From an uncultured Rhodospirillaceae bacterium (lineage in GTDB: Bacteria; Pseudomonadota; Alphaproteobacteria; Reyranellales; Reyranellaceae), in NCBI GenBank assembly GCA_945952105.1, contig CAMFGZ010000009.1, positions 1-64,000 of the forward strand: DNA of 64,000 nucleotides, in the 5' to 3' direction. Made by a program: the position numbers and the translations under genes. The notes under the pieces were generated by a model, which was not told where the DNA came from, ran no database searches, and worked only from the letters and a program-made list of their open reading frames with translations. Shown here piece after piece: positions 8,514 through 17,168 of the stretch (the first letter of the stretch is position 1; every line of letters begins with the position of its first letter).

Positions 8514-9078
8514 TGGCATCGCTCGCGGCGCCACTCGCGGCGTCACGGGCCAACATCTCGAGCGAGCGGTCGCGCAGACCCAGCTCGCCGAGATGTTCGA
8601 CGGTGTTCTGGACATATTCGAGGCTGCTGCCGGTGGCGCCATGGCCCTGGCGGATCAGCCTCAGCGCCTCCTTCGCCGGCAGCTTGCCGGCGAACTGCCG
8701 ATGGGAGCGATCGGCGAGGTAAACCAGCGCCGGCACCGTACGCCCGTCATCGAGGCGGATCGGCCGCACCGTCTCCTCGTAGACGCCGTCATTGTCGATC
8801 TCGCGATGGATCAGGTAGCGGCGCACCTCTTCGTAGGTGGCGGCCGGCAGTCGGTGCGCCAGTCCGCGGCAGGAGCCGCCCGGTAACAGGCCCAGGATCA
8901 GGCCCGGCTTCTGCGGTGTGCCGCGATAGTGTTCGGAGTAGATGCAGAAGGCGCGATGCCAGCCCTGCAGTCGAGCGGCCTGCGTCTCGGGCGTCGCGAA
9001 GCCCGGGTTCCACATCAGCGAGCCGTAGCCGAAGACCCACCTTGGCTTCGTGGCGGGCTTCGCCGTGGCGGGGCTCAA
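8464..9078 (-). CDS. Gamma-glutamylcyclotransferase, ChaC type
   Basis: A 204-residue protein of the ChaC/gamma-glutamylcyclotransferase fold, which releases 5-oxoproline from glutathione. The opening WVFGYGSLMWNPGF is the diagnostic substrate-binding loop, and the catalytic Glu is expected in the YEETVRPIRL region. The best start is the TTG at 9078, just after AGAGG, because no other start precedes the YGSL motif; it lies 4 bases past the stop of tyrA, so it is the last gene of the chorismate mutase-hisC-tyrA operon. The C-terminal 20 residues (Ser/Thr/Arg-rich) run antisense into the TetR gene and look like an unconserved tail. Confidence 0.82.
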   Translation of the reverse strand: MSPATAKPATKPRWVFGYGSLMWNPGFATPETQAARLQGWHRAFCIYSEHYRGTPQKPGLILGLLPGGSCRGLAHRLPAATYEEVRRYLIHREIDNDGVYEETVRPIRLDDGRTVPALVYLADRSHRQFAGKLPAKEALRLIRQGHGATGSSLEYVQNTVEHLGELGLRDRSLEMLARDAASGAASDATSGARPRSRTPTSRRS

Positions 9079-9082
9079 GCCT

Positions 9083-9967
9083 CTAGGCCTGGTGCAGGTG
9101 GATCAGCGCGCGCCGGATTTCGCGCGTGCGCGTGAACAGGTCGAACAGCTTGTCGCCCTCACCCCAGCGGATGGCGCGCTGCAGGTAGAAGAGATCTTCC
9201 TGGAAGCGCTGCAGCACTTCGAGCACGGCCTCGCGATTGTTCATGAACACGTCGCGCCACATGGTGGGATCGGAGGCGGCGATGCGCGTGAAGTCGCGGA
9301 AGCCGCCAGCGGCGAACTTCAGCACCTCGCTGTTGAGGTGACCGCCGAGATCGTCGGCCGTTCCCACGATCGTGTAGGCGATCAGGTGCGGCAGATGCGA
9401 GGTGATGGCGAGGATGCGGTCGTGATCCTTGGGGTCGATGCGCTCGACCTGGCTACCCAGTCCCTTCCAGAAGGCCTCGAGCCTCGCCACCGCCTCCGCG
9501 TCGCTGTCGGGCAGCGGCGTCAGGATGCACCAGCGACCCTGGAACAGGTCGAGCAATGCCGCTTCGGGGCCGGAGTTCTCCGTGCCGGCGACCGGATGGG
9601 CCGGCACGAAGTGCACGCCCTTGGGAATGTGCGGCGCCATGTCGGCGATCACGGTCTGCTTGACCGAGCCGACGTCCGAGATGATGCAGCCGGGCTTCAG
9701 CGCGGCGGCAACGGACTTGGTGGCCGGGCCGCAGGCGCCGACGGGCGTGCAGACGATCACCAGGTCGGCGTCCCTGCAGGCCTCGGCGAGGTCGGTGCCG
9801 CAATGGTCCGTGAGCTTCAGCTTGTTGGCGAGCGCCGCGGTCTCGGGGCTGCGCGTCGCCGCGACGATGTGCCTGGCGAGGCCGCGCTTGCGCGCCTCCA
9901 GCGCGATCGAGCCGCCGATCAGGCCGATGCCGATCAGCGCAATCTTGTTGAATAGAGGTTCGCTCAT
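9083..9967 (-). CDS. tyrA: Prephenate/arogenate dehydrogenase
   Basis: A 294-residue NAD(P)-dependent dehydrogenase for tyrosine synthesis (prephenate to 4-hydroxyphenylpyruvate, or arogenate to tyrosine). The N-terminal Rossmann motif is IALIGIGLIGGSIAL; further family marks are VGSVKQ, the catalytic His/substrate loop HFVPAHPVAGTENSGP and the helical part with TSHLPHLIAYTIVG. The start ATG at 9967 overlaps the stop of hisC (ATGA), indicating translational coupling; a longer in-frame extension is antisense-like and was not used. Grouping with chorismate mutase and an aminotransferase places it in the tyrosine branch. Confidence 0.92.
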   Translation of the reverse strand: MSEPLFNKIALIGIGLIGGSIALEARKRGLARHIVAATRSPETAALANKLKLTDHCGTDLAEACRDADLVIVCTPVGACGPATKSVAAALKPGCIISDVGSVKQTVIADMAPHIPKGVHFVPAHPVAGTENSGPEAALLDLFQGRWCILTPLPDSDAEAVARLEAFWKGLGSQVERIDPKDHDRILAITSHLPHLIAYTIVGTADDLGGHLNSEVLKFAAGGFRDFTRIAASDPTMWRDVFMNNREAVLEVLQRFQEDLFYLQRAIRWGEGDKLFDLFTRTREIRRALIHLHQA

Positions 9968-11055
9968 TTCTTCGCTGCCACGAAGCGTGCGAGTGAAGCT
10001 TGCACCGCTTTCACCTCGGGCTCGGTGCCGACGGTGATGCGCAGATGCTCGGGCAGCCCGTAGCCTGCGACCAGGCGCGGGATCAGGCCGTCGTTCATCA
10101 GCCAGTCGTTGGCCGCGATGGCGCGCTCCTTCGAGCCGAAGCCCACGAGCAGGAAGTTGCCCACGCTGGGCAGCGGCGCGAGGCCGAGCTTCTTCAGCTC
10201 GGTGCTGAGCCACGGCAGCCAGATGTCGTTGTTGGTGCGGCTGGCGTCGGTATGGGCGATGTCGTCGAGCGCGGCGATGCCCGCGATCTGCGCCGCCGAG
10301 TTGACGTTGAACGGCTGGCGCAGCCGGCTCATCACGTCGACGATTCCGGCCGGTCCGTACATCCAGCCGAGCCGCAGGCCGCCCAGCCCGAAGATCTTCG
10401 AGAAGGTGCGAGTCATCACCACGTTCTCGGCCTGGTCGACCAGTTCGACGCCCGATTCGTAGTCGTTACGGCTGACATACTCGGCATAGGCCGCGTCGAT
10501 GATCAGCAGCACGTTCTTCGGCAGGCCGGCATGCAGGCGGCGCACGTCGTCCTTGGTGACGTAGGTACCGGTCGGGTTGTTCGGATTGGCGAGGCAGACG
10601 ATGCGCGTCTTGGGCGTCACGGCGGCCAGCAGCGCGTCGATGTCGCTGCCGTAGTCCTTGGCCGGCGCCGCGACCGGTGTCGCGCCGACGCCCAGCGCGT
10701 TGATCGCGTACATCAGGAAGCCGTACTGGCTGTAGAGAAGCTCGTCACCCGGCCCGCAGTAGGCGCGGACCAGCAGATTCAGGATTTCGTCCGAGCCCGC
10801 GCCGCAGACGATGCGCGCAGGATCGAGCCCGAAGTGGCGGCCGATCGCCTTGCGCAACTTGCTGGTGTCGCCGTCGGGATAGCGGTGCAGTTCGGCGGCT
10901 GCCTCGGCATAGGCCGCCATTGCCTTGGGCGAAGGACCAAGCGCGCCCTCGTTGGAGGAAAGCTTGGCGATCGTCTCCTTGCCGTCGATCGAGTCCTTGC
11001 CCGGCACGTAGGGCGCGATCTTCATGATGCCCGGACGAGGGGTGAGCGCGCTCAT
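9964..11055 (-). CDS. hisC: Histidinol-phosphate / aromatic aminotransferase
   Basis: A 363-residue class I/II PLP aminotransferase of the HisC family. Landmarks are KLSSNEGALGPSP at the N-terminus, LANPNNPTGTYV, the PLP lysine in RTFSKIFGLGGLRLGW, and the C-terminal LRITVGT. A ribosome-binding site AGAGGAG precedes ATG 11055. Its position between chorismate mutase and tyrA, away from other his genes, suggests that it serves as the aromatic aminotransferase of the tyrosine/phenylalanine branch, possibly as well as histidine synthesis; this is inference from context. Confidence 0.9.
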   Translation of the reverse strand: MSALTPRPGIMKIAPYVPGKDSIDGKETIAKLSSNEGALGPSPKAMAAYAEAAAELHRYPDGDTSKLRKAIGRHFGLDPARIVCGAGSDEILNLLVRAYCGPGDELLYSQYGFLMYAINALGVGATPVAAPAKDYGSDIDALLAAVTPKTRIVCLANPNNPTGTYVTKDDVRRLHAGLPKNVLLIIDAAYAEYVSRNDYESGVELVDQAENVVMTRTFSKIFGLGGLRLGWMYGPAGIVDVMSRLRQPFNVNSAAQIAGIAALDDIAHTDASRTNNDIWLPWLSTELKKLGLAPLPSVGNFLLVGFGSKERAIAANDWLMNDGLIPRLVAGYGLPEHLRITVGTEPEVKAVQASLARFVAAKK

Positions 11056-11079
11056 GCCAGTCTCCTCTGAAAGTTCAGT

Positions 11080-11931
11080 TCACGGCTTGGCGTCGATCGG
11101 CACGGCATAGGCGCCGATCGCCGCCGCACAGCCCTTTTCCAGGCCGAGGGCCGTTTCGAGTTCGCGCAGGCGCGGATCCTCGTCGGCGATCACGCCCGGT
11201 ACCTCGACGAGATAGTGATGCACGCCCGCCAGAACCTGGTCCAGCGCCGAGGTGAAGGCCGGCAGGCCCGCCTTGGCGAGGGCGGTCGCGATGCGGTCGC
11301 GGCTGAGACCGTTCTTCGCCTCGATCGCCACCAGCGCGCGGTCAAGTCCGCTGGGCTCGGCGTCGATGCGGGCCAGCACGAAAGCCGAAATCCCGCGTGC
11401 GCGCGCGTTCGGCATGGAAAGGAAGGGAAGGCGGGCGACGACGGTCGGCAGCGTCGTGTCCTTGCCGGCGAGAAGCGGCCACCACGGCGCGGAGTCGGCT
11501 TCGATGGGCGCGGGCACGACGCCGATGGTCGTCGGCCCGGCGCGCACGGCCGCCAGCACGCCGGCTGGCGTATCGTGGGCGACGAAGGGGATCTGGCACC
11601 CGAAATGATCGCGCGCGAGGTCCCAGTAGCCAGGCTGGTCTGTCGGACGGCAGATGGCGATCTTCAAGCCGGGCGTCTGGATCAGCGTGAAGGCGCTCAT
11701 CATCTCGCGCCACATGCGATAGACGGCGCCGGGCGGGAATGTGCCGTCATGCGCCGCCAGCCGCTTGCGCAGGACCTGGGCCTCGCGGCCGGGACGCAGC
11801 GCGAGGCCGCCCGACGGCTTGGTTGAGGAGATGTGCCCGACGACTTCCGAGCGGCGGCGGATCAGGCCGTGCAGGTCGGTGTCGATGGCATCGATTTCCT
11901 GCCGCAAGATTTCGAGATTGGGAGCGTCCAT
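11080..11931 (-). CDS. Chorismate mutase with degenerate prephenate-dehydratase/ACT-like C-terminus
   Basis: A 283-residue protein. Residues 1-90 are an AroQ-type chorismate mutase (LRQEIDAIDTDLHGLIRRRSEVVGHI, with the later MWREMMSAF helix). The remaining 190 residues have the spacing of prephenate dehydratase plus ACT domain (GVLAAVRAGPTTIGVVPAPIEAD; YLVEVPGVIADEDPRL), but the dehydratase TRF signature is replaced by SAF and the ACT ESRP motif is absent. So mutase activity is well supported, dehydratase activity is not, and the tail may be regulatory. It heads the operon hisC-tyrA-ChaC, 24 bases before hisC. Confidence 0.8.
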   Translation of the reverse strand: MDAPNLEILRQEIDAIDTDLHGLIRRRSEVVGHISSTKPSGGLALRPGREAQVLRKRLAAHDGTFPPGAVYRMWREMMSAFTLIQTPGLKIAICRPTDQPGYWDLARDHFGCQIPFVAHDTPAGVLAAVRAGPTTIGVVPAPIEADSAPWWPLLAGKDTTLPTVVARLPFLSMPNARARGISAFVLARIDAEPSGLDRALVAIEAKNGLSRDRIATALAKAGLPAFTSALDQVLAGVHHYLVEVPGVIADEDPRLRELETALGLEKGCAAAIGAYAVPIDAKP

Positions 11932-12045
11932 AAGGCCGTTATTTTCCTGTGCGCAGCGGCGATACTACGTCCGGACGGCCCGCGTAAAGGCAAACAAACC
12001 GCAAGAGGCTTGCCTCGCGGCGCGGGCAACCGTATAGACACTTCT

Positions 12046-12105
12046 CCGTGGAATTTGGGCCGACCGGCTTGCGACCACGTTAAACATCGCTAAAAGGTCG
12101 GAGTG
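12046..12105 (+). promoter_or_regulatory. SAM-II riboswitch upstream of metX
   Basis: The sequence fits the SAM-II (metA) aptamer, an H-type pseudoknot. Stem P1 is CGTGG (12047-12051) with CCACG (12075-12079). The pseudoknot is CCGACC (12060-12065) with GGTCGG (12096-12101). The conserved 3' segment TTAAACATCGCTAAAAGG is present. SAM-II elements repress methionine genes in alphaproteobacteria when SAM is abundant, and metX/metW directly follow. Here a strong intrinsic terminator lies just downstream, so control may be at transcription rather than only at translation. Confidence 0.92.
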
Positions 12106-12110
12106 CTCGA

Positions 12111-12142
12111 AAAAGCCCCCGTCCTTCCGGTCGGGGGCTTTT
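12111..12142 (+). terminator. Intrinsic terminator between SAM-II aptamer and metX (attenuator)
   Basis: AAAAGCCCCCG (12111-12121) pairs with CGGGGGCTTTT (12132-12142), an 11-bp stem ending in a T run. The 8-base CCGGTCGG at 12127-12134, covering the loop and start of the 3' arm, is complementary to CCGACCGG at 12060-12067 inside the aptamer, which gives a ready antiterminator when SAM is not bound. Confidence 0.8.
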
Positions 12143-12168
12143 CGTTGGCTCCGTCGCGGGAGAGGGCA

Positions 12169-13338
12169 GTGCTGAACGACCTTACCGATGCCGAGCGCAA
12201 GGCGCTCGCCCAGTGCCGCCACGCGGTCCTGGGCACAGACCGGCCGCTGCGGCTCGACTGCGGCGTCGATCTCGGCCCCTATCGCGTGGCCTATCAGACC
12301 TATGGCGAGCTGAACGCCGACAAGTCGAACGCCGTGCTGGTCTGCCATCCCCTGACCTGCGACCAGTTCGTCGCCGACCGGCATCCCGTCACCGGCAAGG
12401 ACGGCTGGTGGGAAAGCCTGATCGGCCCCGGCAAGGTCCTCGATCCGGGCCGCTACTTCATTATTTGCATAAACGTGCTCGGCCATTGCATGGGCACCAC
12501 GGGGCCGCAGGCCAGAGATCCTGCGACCGACCAGCCTTGGAACCTGCGCTTCCCGGTCGTGACCATCGGCGACATGGTGCGGGTCCAGGCGGCGCTGATC
12601 GACCATCTCGGCATTCCCGATCTCTTCTGCGTCATCGGTGGCTCGATGGGCGGCATGCAGGTGCTGGAGTGGGCGGCGAGCTACCCCAAGCGCGTCTTCT
12701 CGGCCGTGCCGATCGCCTGCGCCGCGCATCATTCGGCGCAGAACATCGCGTTCCATGAGGTCGGCAGGCAGGCGATCATGGCCGATCCGGAGTGGAAGGG
12801 CGGCGACTATCGCCTGCATCAGACAAATCCGGCGCGCGGCCTCGCGGTCGCCCGCATGACCGCGCACATCACCTACCTTTCCGAGCAGGCGCTGCAGCGC
12901 AAGTTCGGCCGCGCCCTGCAGGACCGCAACGCGTTGGGCTTCGGCTTCGACGCCGACTTCCAGGTCGAGAGCTACCTGCGCCACCAGGGCTCGACCTTCG
13001 TCGATCGCTTCGATGCCAACAGCTACCTCTACATCACGCGTGCGATGGACTATTTCGATCTTGCGGGCGCGCATGGCGGCGTGCTGGCCAATGCCTTCAA
13101 GGGCTCGGCCACGCGCTTCTGCCTGATGAGCTTCACCAGCGACTGGCTGTTCCCGACGCGCGAGAGCCGCGCGGTCGTGCATGCGCTGAACGCAGCGGCC
13201 GCCAACGTCTCGTTCGTCGAGGTCGACAGCGACAAGGGCCACGACGCCTTCCTGCTGGACGAGCCCGAGATGTTCCGGACGCTCTCCGGCTTTCTCAAGG
13301 GTGCCGCGTCGGTGCGCGGCCTGGGAGGCCTGTCGTGA
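12169..13338 (+). CDS. metX: Homoserine O-acetyltransferase
   Basis: A 389-residue alpha/beta-hydrolase-fold acyltransferase that activates homoserine for methionine synthesis. The nucleophile elbow [16 protein letters not shown] carries the catalytic Ser near residue 160; the Asp and His of the triad are in SDWLFPT and [10 protein letters not shown] near the C-terminus. GTG 12169 follows AGAGGG and gives the normal N-terminus. A GTG at 12103, directly behind the riboswitch with AAAAGG before it, would add 22 residues encoded through the terminator hairpin and cannot be excluded. The gene overlaps metW by 4 bases and is controlled by the SAM-II element. Confidence 0.93.
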   Translation: MLNDLTDAERKALAQCRHAVLGTDRPLRLDCGVDLGPYRVAYQTYGELNADKSNAVLVCHPLTCDQFVADRHPVTGKDGWWESLIGPGKVLDPGRYFIICINVLGHCMGTTGPQARDPATDQPWNLRFPVVTIGDMVRVQAALIDHLGIPDLFCVIGGSMGGMQVLEWAASYPKRVFSAVPIACAAHHSAQNIAFHEVGRQAIMADPEWKGGDYRLHQTNPARGLAVARMTAHITYLSEQALQRKFGRALQDRNALGFGFDADFQVESYLRHQGSTFVDRFDANSYLYITRAMDYFDLAGAHGGVLANAFKGSATRFCLMSFTSDWLFPTRESRAVVHALNAAAANVSFVEVDSDKGHDAFLLDEPEMFRTLSGFLKGAASVRGLGGLS

Positions 13339-13940
13339 GCGCGCAGATCCGCGTCGATCTTCAGCTCATCGCCGACATGGTCGAGCCGGGCACGCGGGCG
13401 CTCGATGTCGGCTGTGGCGATGGCTCGCTGCTGGCTTACCTGATGAACTTCAAGCGGGTCGATGCGCGTGGTATGGAACTCAGTCAGGCCGGCGTGAATG
13501 CCTGCGTGGCCAACGGCCTGTCGGTGATCCAGGGCGATGCCGACACCGATCTTCGCGACTATCCCGACAATGCGTTCGACTACGTGATCCTTAGCCAGAC
13601 GCTGCAGGCCACGCGCGAACCGCGCCAGGTGCTGGAGCAGATGCTGCGCGTCGGCAAGCACGCGATCGTGTCGTTTCCCAACTTCGCCCACTGGCAGGTG
13701 AGGCTGCGGCTGGTGTTCGGCGGCCGCATGCCGGAGACGACCTCGCTGCCCTACAAGTGGTACGACACGCCCAACATCCATCTCTGCAGCATCGACGATT
13801 TCCGCGCGCTCTGCCGGACGATGGGCGTACGCATCGAGCGCGCCATTGTCCTGAACAACAAGAGCCGCCGTATCACCCTGCCGCCGCTGCTTGCGAACCT
13901 GATCGGCGAACAGGCTGTGTTCATGCTGAGGCGGGCCTAG
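13335..13940 (+). CDS. metW: Methionine biosynthesis protein MetW
   Basis: A 201-residue SAM-binding methyltransferase-fold protein. [15 protein letters not shown] is motif I; the family signature continues with [26 protein letters not shown] and [20 protein letters not shown]. MetW works together with MetX in homoserine acetylation in many proteobacteria. The start is a GTG overlapping the metX stop (GTGA), so the two are co-translated under the same riboswitch. Its last 20 bases overlap the convergent GNAT-phosphoesterase gene. Confidence 0.93.
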   Translation: MSAQIRVDLQLIADMVEPGTRALDVGCGDGSLLAYLMNFKRVDARGMELSQAGVNACVANGLSVIQGDADTDLRDYPDNAFDYVILSQTLQATREPRQVLEQMLRVGKHAIVSFPNFAHWQVRLRLVFGGRMPETTSLPYKWYDTPNIHLCSIDDFRALCRTMGVRIERAIVLNNKSRRITLPPLLANLIGEQAVFMLRRA

Positions 13941-15729
13941 CCGGGCGGCGATCGCCTTCGACGGTCGTGGCCGAGACCGCGAGATCACGGCCGAGGAATG
14001 CGCGGTCGTCCGGTCCCCCCGGACCATTGCCCAGGCTCCAGCAACCTGGCCACTCGAGACGCTCCGCGCCCCAGGCGGAGGCGGCCGACAGGGAAGTCCA
14101 GGGCGCGTCGGCCGTAAGACGATACAGCAGGCCGCCGGGGCCCATGCCGGGATGGACGAGCACCTGGATGTCGAACGGCGCATCGGCAGCGACGGCGGGT
14201 CCAAGCCAGTAGTGTGGGCTGCGGCCGGGCTCCGGTTCCAGAATCGCCGTCAGCCGCTGCGAGGGCCCGCTGAGGCCGATCCAGAGCGCCGCGCGGATGC
14301 CGGGCTGGAATGCGGCAAGGAAAGTCTGAGCCGTACTCGTGCCGGCGTCGGCGGAATGGCCTGTGAAGCGGAAGGCGGCGTTCGTGCCCCGGCCGATGAC
14401 GAGGTCTTCCGCGACCCCCCATCTCTCGACTGGCGGCACGCGCAGCGGCCACGACAGCGTCTCCCGGACTCTGCCTTCGGCGTCGAACACCTGATAGCGC
14501 AGGCCCTCGGCATCGAGCGCGGCCTGCACCGCGTGGAGATACTCGATCCCCTCCGGCATCCGGTGCGCGGTGCCGGCGCCGGCCGTGCAAACCTGCAGCA
14601 CGCCGCGATGGACCTGCACGTCGAAGGCCAGGATGTGGCCGCACAGGTAGGCCAGCACACCGTGCTCGCTCAGCACGTTCCAGAATTCCGCGGCGTGCTC
14701 GGGGCCGAGATCGCGCTGATAGGCCCCGGCAAAACCGTTGACCGGATGAACGGGATGATGGCCGGCGACGATCTTGTGGCGCGCATCGGTGTGCTGGCGC
14801 AGCACGTTGCGGAGCCACTCCGTCTCGACATGGCCTTCGCCGCCCAGGCCCGTCCACAGCGTATGGACGAAGACCAGCAGCAGGTCGCCCCGCCGCACCC
14901 AATACGACAGGCCTTCCTGTCCGGGCGGGCCGTTGCGCGGCAAATGATGATGAACCTCGCGGAACACGTCCTCGCTCATCGCGTCGTAGGTCGCGTGGTT
15001 GCTGGTCGTCTGCCACATCGGAATCGCGCTCCGATCCAGCCAGGCCATCTCCTTGTCGAGCCAGTGCCGCCATTGGCGGCGCAACGTCTCGGAGTCTTGC
15101 GTGTAGCCCGCGATCTCGTCGCCGAGGAACAGGATGAACTCGGGCGAGGGCTGGAGGCGCCGCACGGACGCATTGATAGCGGCGAAGGTACGTTCGTGGA
15201 GAGCGCCGGCGACGCCTGAACAGGCGTCGCCATAGAAGACGAACTGATGGCCAGGGCCGCGCGGCATCAGGGCGGGGATCATCGGGTTGCGGGCCGGACG
15301 TTCGTAAAACCCTTCTATCGCGTCTTCCCGCAGCTTCACGAAGCCATGCCGCAGGTAGAGGCGGTCGGCCTGGCTGCCGCTCAGCACTTCGAGGCGGACG
15401 GGGAGACCGGCCGCGTCGGCCTCGGCCAGCAGCGCTTTCAGGATCACCGTGCCGAGGCCGGAGCCGTGCAGGCGGCGTTCGAGGTAGAACGAGTCGATTC
15501 TGATCTCATGGTCATGCCGGCGGAAACCGACACAGCCGACGCGGGTGCCCTCCAGCAGGATCAGCCGCGTGCCGGACTCGTCGAAATGACCGCGGAAAAC
15601 CGTGCGGGAGCGCTCGGGCGTGTAGCGGCCGACGCGTTCCAGGTGTTCGCGCATCACGTCGGTGCGGATCGCCAGCAAAGGTTCGAAATCGTCTTCGGTC
15701 GCGGGGCCGAAGCGCCAGTTATCAGTCAC
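13921..15729 (-). CDS. GNAT acetyltransferase - metallophosphoesterase fusion
   Basis: A 602-residue protein starting at GTG 15729, which overlaps the stop region of the YbaK-like gene. Residues 1-160 are a GNAT acetyltransferase (FYLERRLHGSGLGTVILKALLAEA is the acetyl-CoA loop; YLRHGF follows). Residues about 170-600 resemble calcineurin-like phosphoesterases: YGDACSG, FLGDEIAGY, TTSNHATYD, AGHHPVHP and CGHILAFDV occur in the expected order. The canonical D-x-H, GNHE and GHxH are altered (DAC, SNHA, GHIL), so metal binding may differ. No stop or restart separates the two halves, so this is one polypeptide. The substrate is unknown. Confidence 0.72.
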   Translation of the reverse strand: MTDNWRFGPATEDDFEPLLAIRTDVMREHLERVGRYTPERSRTVFRGHFDESGTRLILLEGTRVGCVGFRRHDHEIRIDSFYLERRLHGSGLGTVILKALLAEADAAGLPVRLEVLSGSQADRLYLRHGFVKLREDAIEGFYERPARNPMIPALMPRGPGHQFVFYGDACSGVAGALHERTFAAINASVRRLQPSPEFILFLGDEIAGYTQDSETLRRQWRHWLDKEMAWLDRSAIPMWQTTSNHATYDAMSEDVFREVHHHLPRNGPPGQEGLSYWVRRGDLLLVFVHTLWTGLGGEGHVETEWLRNVLRQHTDARHKIVAGHHPVHPVNGFAGAYQRDLGPEHAAEFWNVLSEHGVLAYLCGHILAFDVQVHRGVLQVCTAGAGTAHRMPEGIEYLHAVQAALDAEGLRYQVFDAEGRVRETLSWPLRVPPVERWGVAEDLVIGRGTNAAFRFTGHSADAGTSTAQTFLAAFQPGIRAALWIGLSGPSQRLTAILEPEPGRSPHYWLGPAVAADAPFDIQVLVHPGMGPGGLLYRLTADAPWTSLSAASAWGAERLEWPGCWSLGNGPGGPDDRAFLGRDLAVSATTVEGDRRPARPASA

Positions 15730-16225
15730 GCGTCGCGATCCGGGCGAGGCGTGGCCTCGCGATCGCCAGCCAATCTTTCGTGTCGAGTTCCATCGAACGG
15801 TCGAGGCGGCCGGCGTTGAAGAACAGCGTTTCGTTGGACAGCAGGTCTTCCTCGACGACGATCGAGATCGCGGGATCCGGCGCAAACGGCGGTACCGCAC
15901 CCATGACGCAGCCGGTCAGCGCCTGCGCCGTGTCCGGCGAGGCGAAGCCACACTTGCGCGCCTCGAACAGCGCGGCGACGGCGGCGAAGTCGAGCTTGCG
16001 GCTGCCCGGCAGGATCGCCAGCACATGGCGCTTGCCGCCCCCACCGCCGCGCACGTCCAGCACCATGGCCTTGGCGGCCTGGTCGGGACGGTTGCCGCGG
16101 ATGGCGCTGATCGTTTCCGACTTGCCCTCGTGGGCGTGCTCGATGACTCGGAACTTCGCCTTTGCGTCGGTGAGGAGCGTCACCAACCTGTCGAAGACTT
16201 CACCGGTCTGGGTTTCATCGGCCAC
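15722..16225 (-). CDS. YbaK/EbsC-family aminoacyl-tRNA deacylase
   Basis: A 167-residue single-domain protein of the YbaK/prolyl-tRNA editing family, which hydrolyses mischarged tRNA in trans. Landmarks are FRVIEHAHEGKSE, the AAKAMVLDV segment carrying the conserved Lys, and GCVMGAVPPFAPD with the GxxPP-type loop. It overlaps the downstream GNAT fusion gene by 8 bases and the upstream dehydrogenase gene by 11 bases, so the three are probably one transcription unit. Whether it edits Ala, Cys or Ser on tRNA-Pro cannot be told. Confidence 0.82.
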   Translation of the reverse strand: MADETQTGEVFDRLVTLLTDAKAKFRVIEHAHEGKSETISAIRGNRPDQAAKAMVLDVRGGGGGKRHVLAILPGSRKLDFAAVAALFEARKCGFASPDTAQALTGCVMGAVPPFAPDPAISIVVEEDLLSNETLFFNAGRLDRSMELDTKDWLAIARPRLARIATRD

Positions 16226-17147
16226 GGATCACCTTCTCCGACAGGATTTTCAGCGCATCCTCGAGGCCCGGCACCTGGCCGTCGGCCGGCGCGATATGGG
16301 CGTCGACGGTGCGGCGATGGCTCTTCTCGATGGCTTCGGTCATCAGCGGATCGACGCCGGTTTCGCGCAGGGTCTGCGCGACCAGCCCCATCTCTTCCCA
16401 GCGCCGATGGGCATGCACGACATGGGTCTGCACCAGCATGGTGATGAAGCCGCCGAGGCCCATCGAATCGGCGTCGCCCAGGCAGCCCAGCACCTCGTCG
16501 AGGATGCCCTGGCGCTGCGCCGCGACCAGCGCCTCGACGCCCAGCGCCTCGATGCCTTTCACCAACGTGCTGCGGATCATCTTCACCGAGGAGGCGCTGC
16601 CGGGCTTGGGGCCGAGCAGCGTCGCGACAAAGCCGTTGGCGTTCATCCAGGCCACGGCGTCGGCAGCGTCTTCGCCGGCGACCAGCATCGGCGCCTTGAT
16701 GCCCTGCTTGAAGAAGCCGCCCATCACGGCGACGTCGACGTAGCGGCCGGCGCCCTTTTCGATTTCGGTGCGGTCCTCGTCCGACATCTTGCCGGTGATG
16801 GTGCAGAGATCGAGATAGTGCGCGCCCTTCTTCAGGAGCGGCGCGGCAGACTGCGCGGCCGAGAGCGCATGCTCGCCCTGCACGGCGCAGATCACGAGGT
16901 CGGCTTCGCCCAGCGCCTCGGTGTAGCTATCGCTGATCGCGACATCGAGGCCGCGTGCGACCTTGCCCAGCGCCGTGCCGCGCGGGTCCTTGTCGAGTGC
17001 GGTGTCGATGGCGATGAGCCGGCGCGGGGCATTGTCGCCGGGCTTCGAGGGAGCTCGCCAGCCGGCTTCGCTGGCAAGACCGCGCGCGATGGCCGTACCG
17101 GCTTCGCCAAAACCAATCAGCGCGATCACGCGCGGAGAAAATGACAT
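16215..17147 (-). CDS. NAD(P)-dependent dehydrogenase, 6-phosphogluconate/DUF1932 type
   Basis: A 310-residue protein with an N-terminal Rossmann fold (IALIGFGEAGTAIARGL) of the 3-hydroxyacid/6-phosphogluconate dehydrogenase superfamily, and a C-terminal helical part that fits DUF1932 (GPKPGSASSVKMIRSTLVKG, with the conserved Lys). The substrate is not known; proteins of this type act on small hydroxy acids. It starts the minus-strand unit that continues into the YbaK-like and GNAT-phosphoesterase genes, 21 bases downstream of the methyltransferase gene. Confidence 0.8.
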   Translation of the reverse strand: MSFSPRVIALIGFGEAGTAIARGLASEAGWRAPSKPGDNAPRRLIAIDTALDKDPRGTALGKVARGLDVAISDSYTEALGEADLVICAVQGEHALSAAQSAAPLLKKGAHYLDLCTITGKMSDEDRTEIEKGAGRYVDVAVMGGFFKQGIKAPMLVAGEDAADAVAWMNANGFVATLLGPKPGSASSVKMIRSTLVKGIEALGVEALVAAQRQGILDEVLGCLGDADSMGLGGFITMLVQTHVVHAHRRWEEMGLVAQTLRETGVDPLMTEAIEKSHRRTVDAHIAPADGQVPGLEDALKILSEKVIRGR

Positions 17148-17168
17148 GTCGTTCTTTCTTCCTGGAGA

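Noticed and set aside
11080..11931. Calling this gene pheA (mutase-dehydratase)
   Set aside because: TRF and ESRP motifs of the dehydratase/ACT parts are missing.
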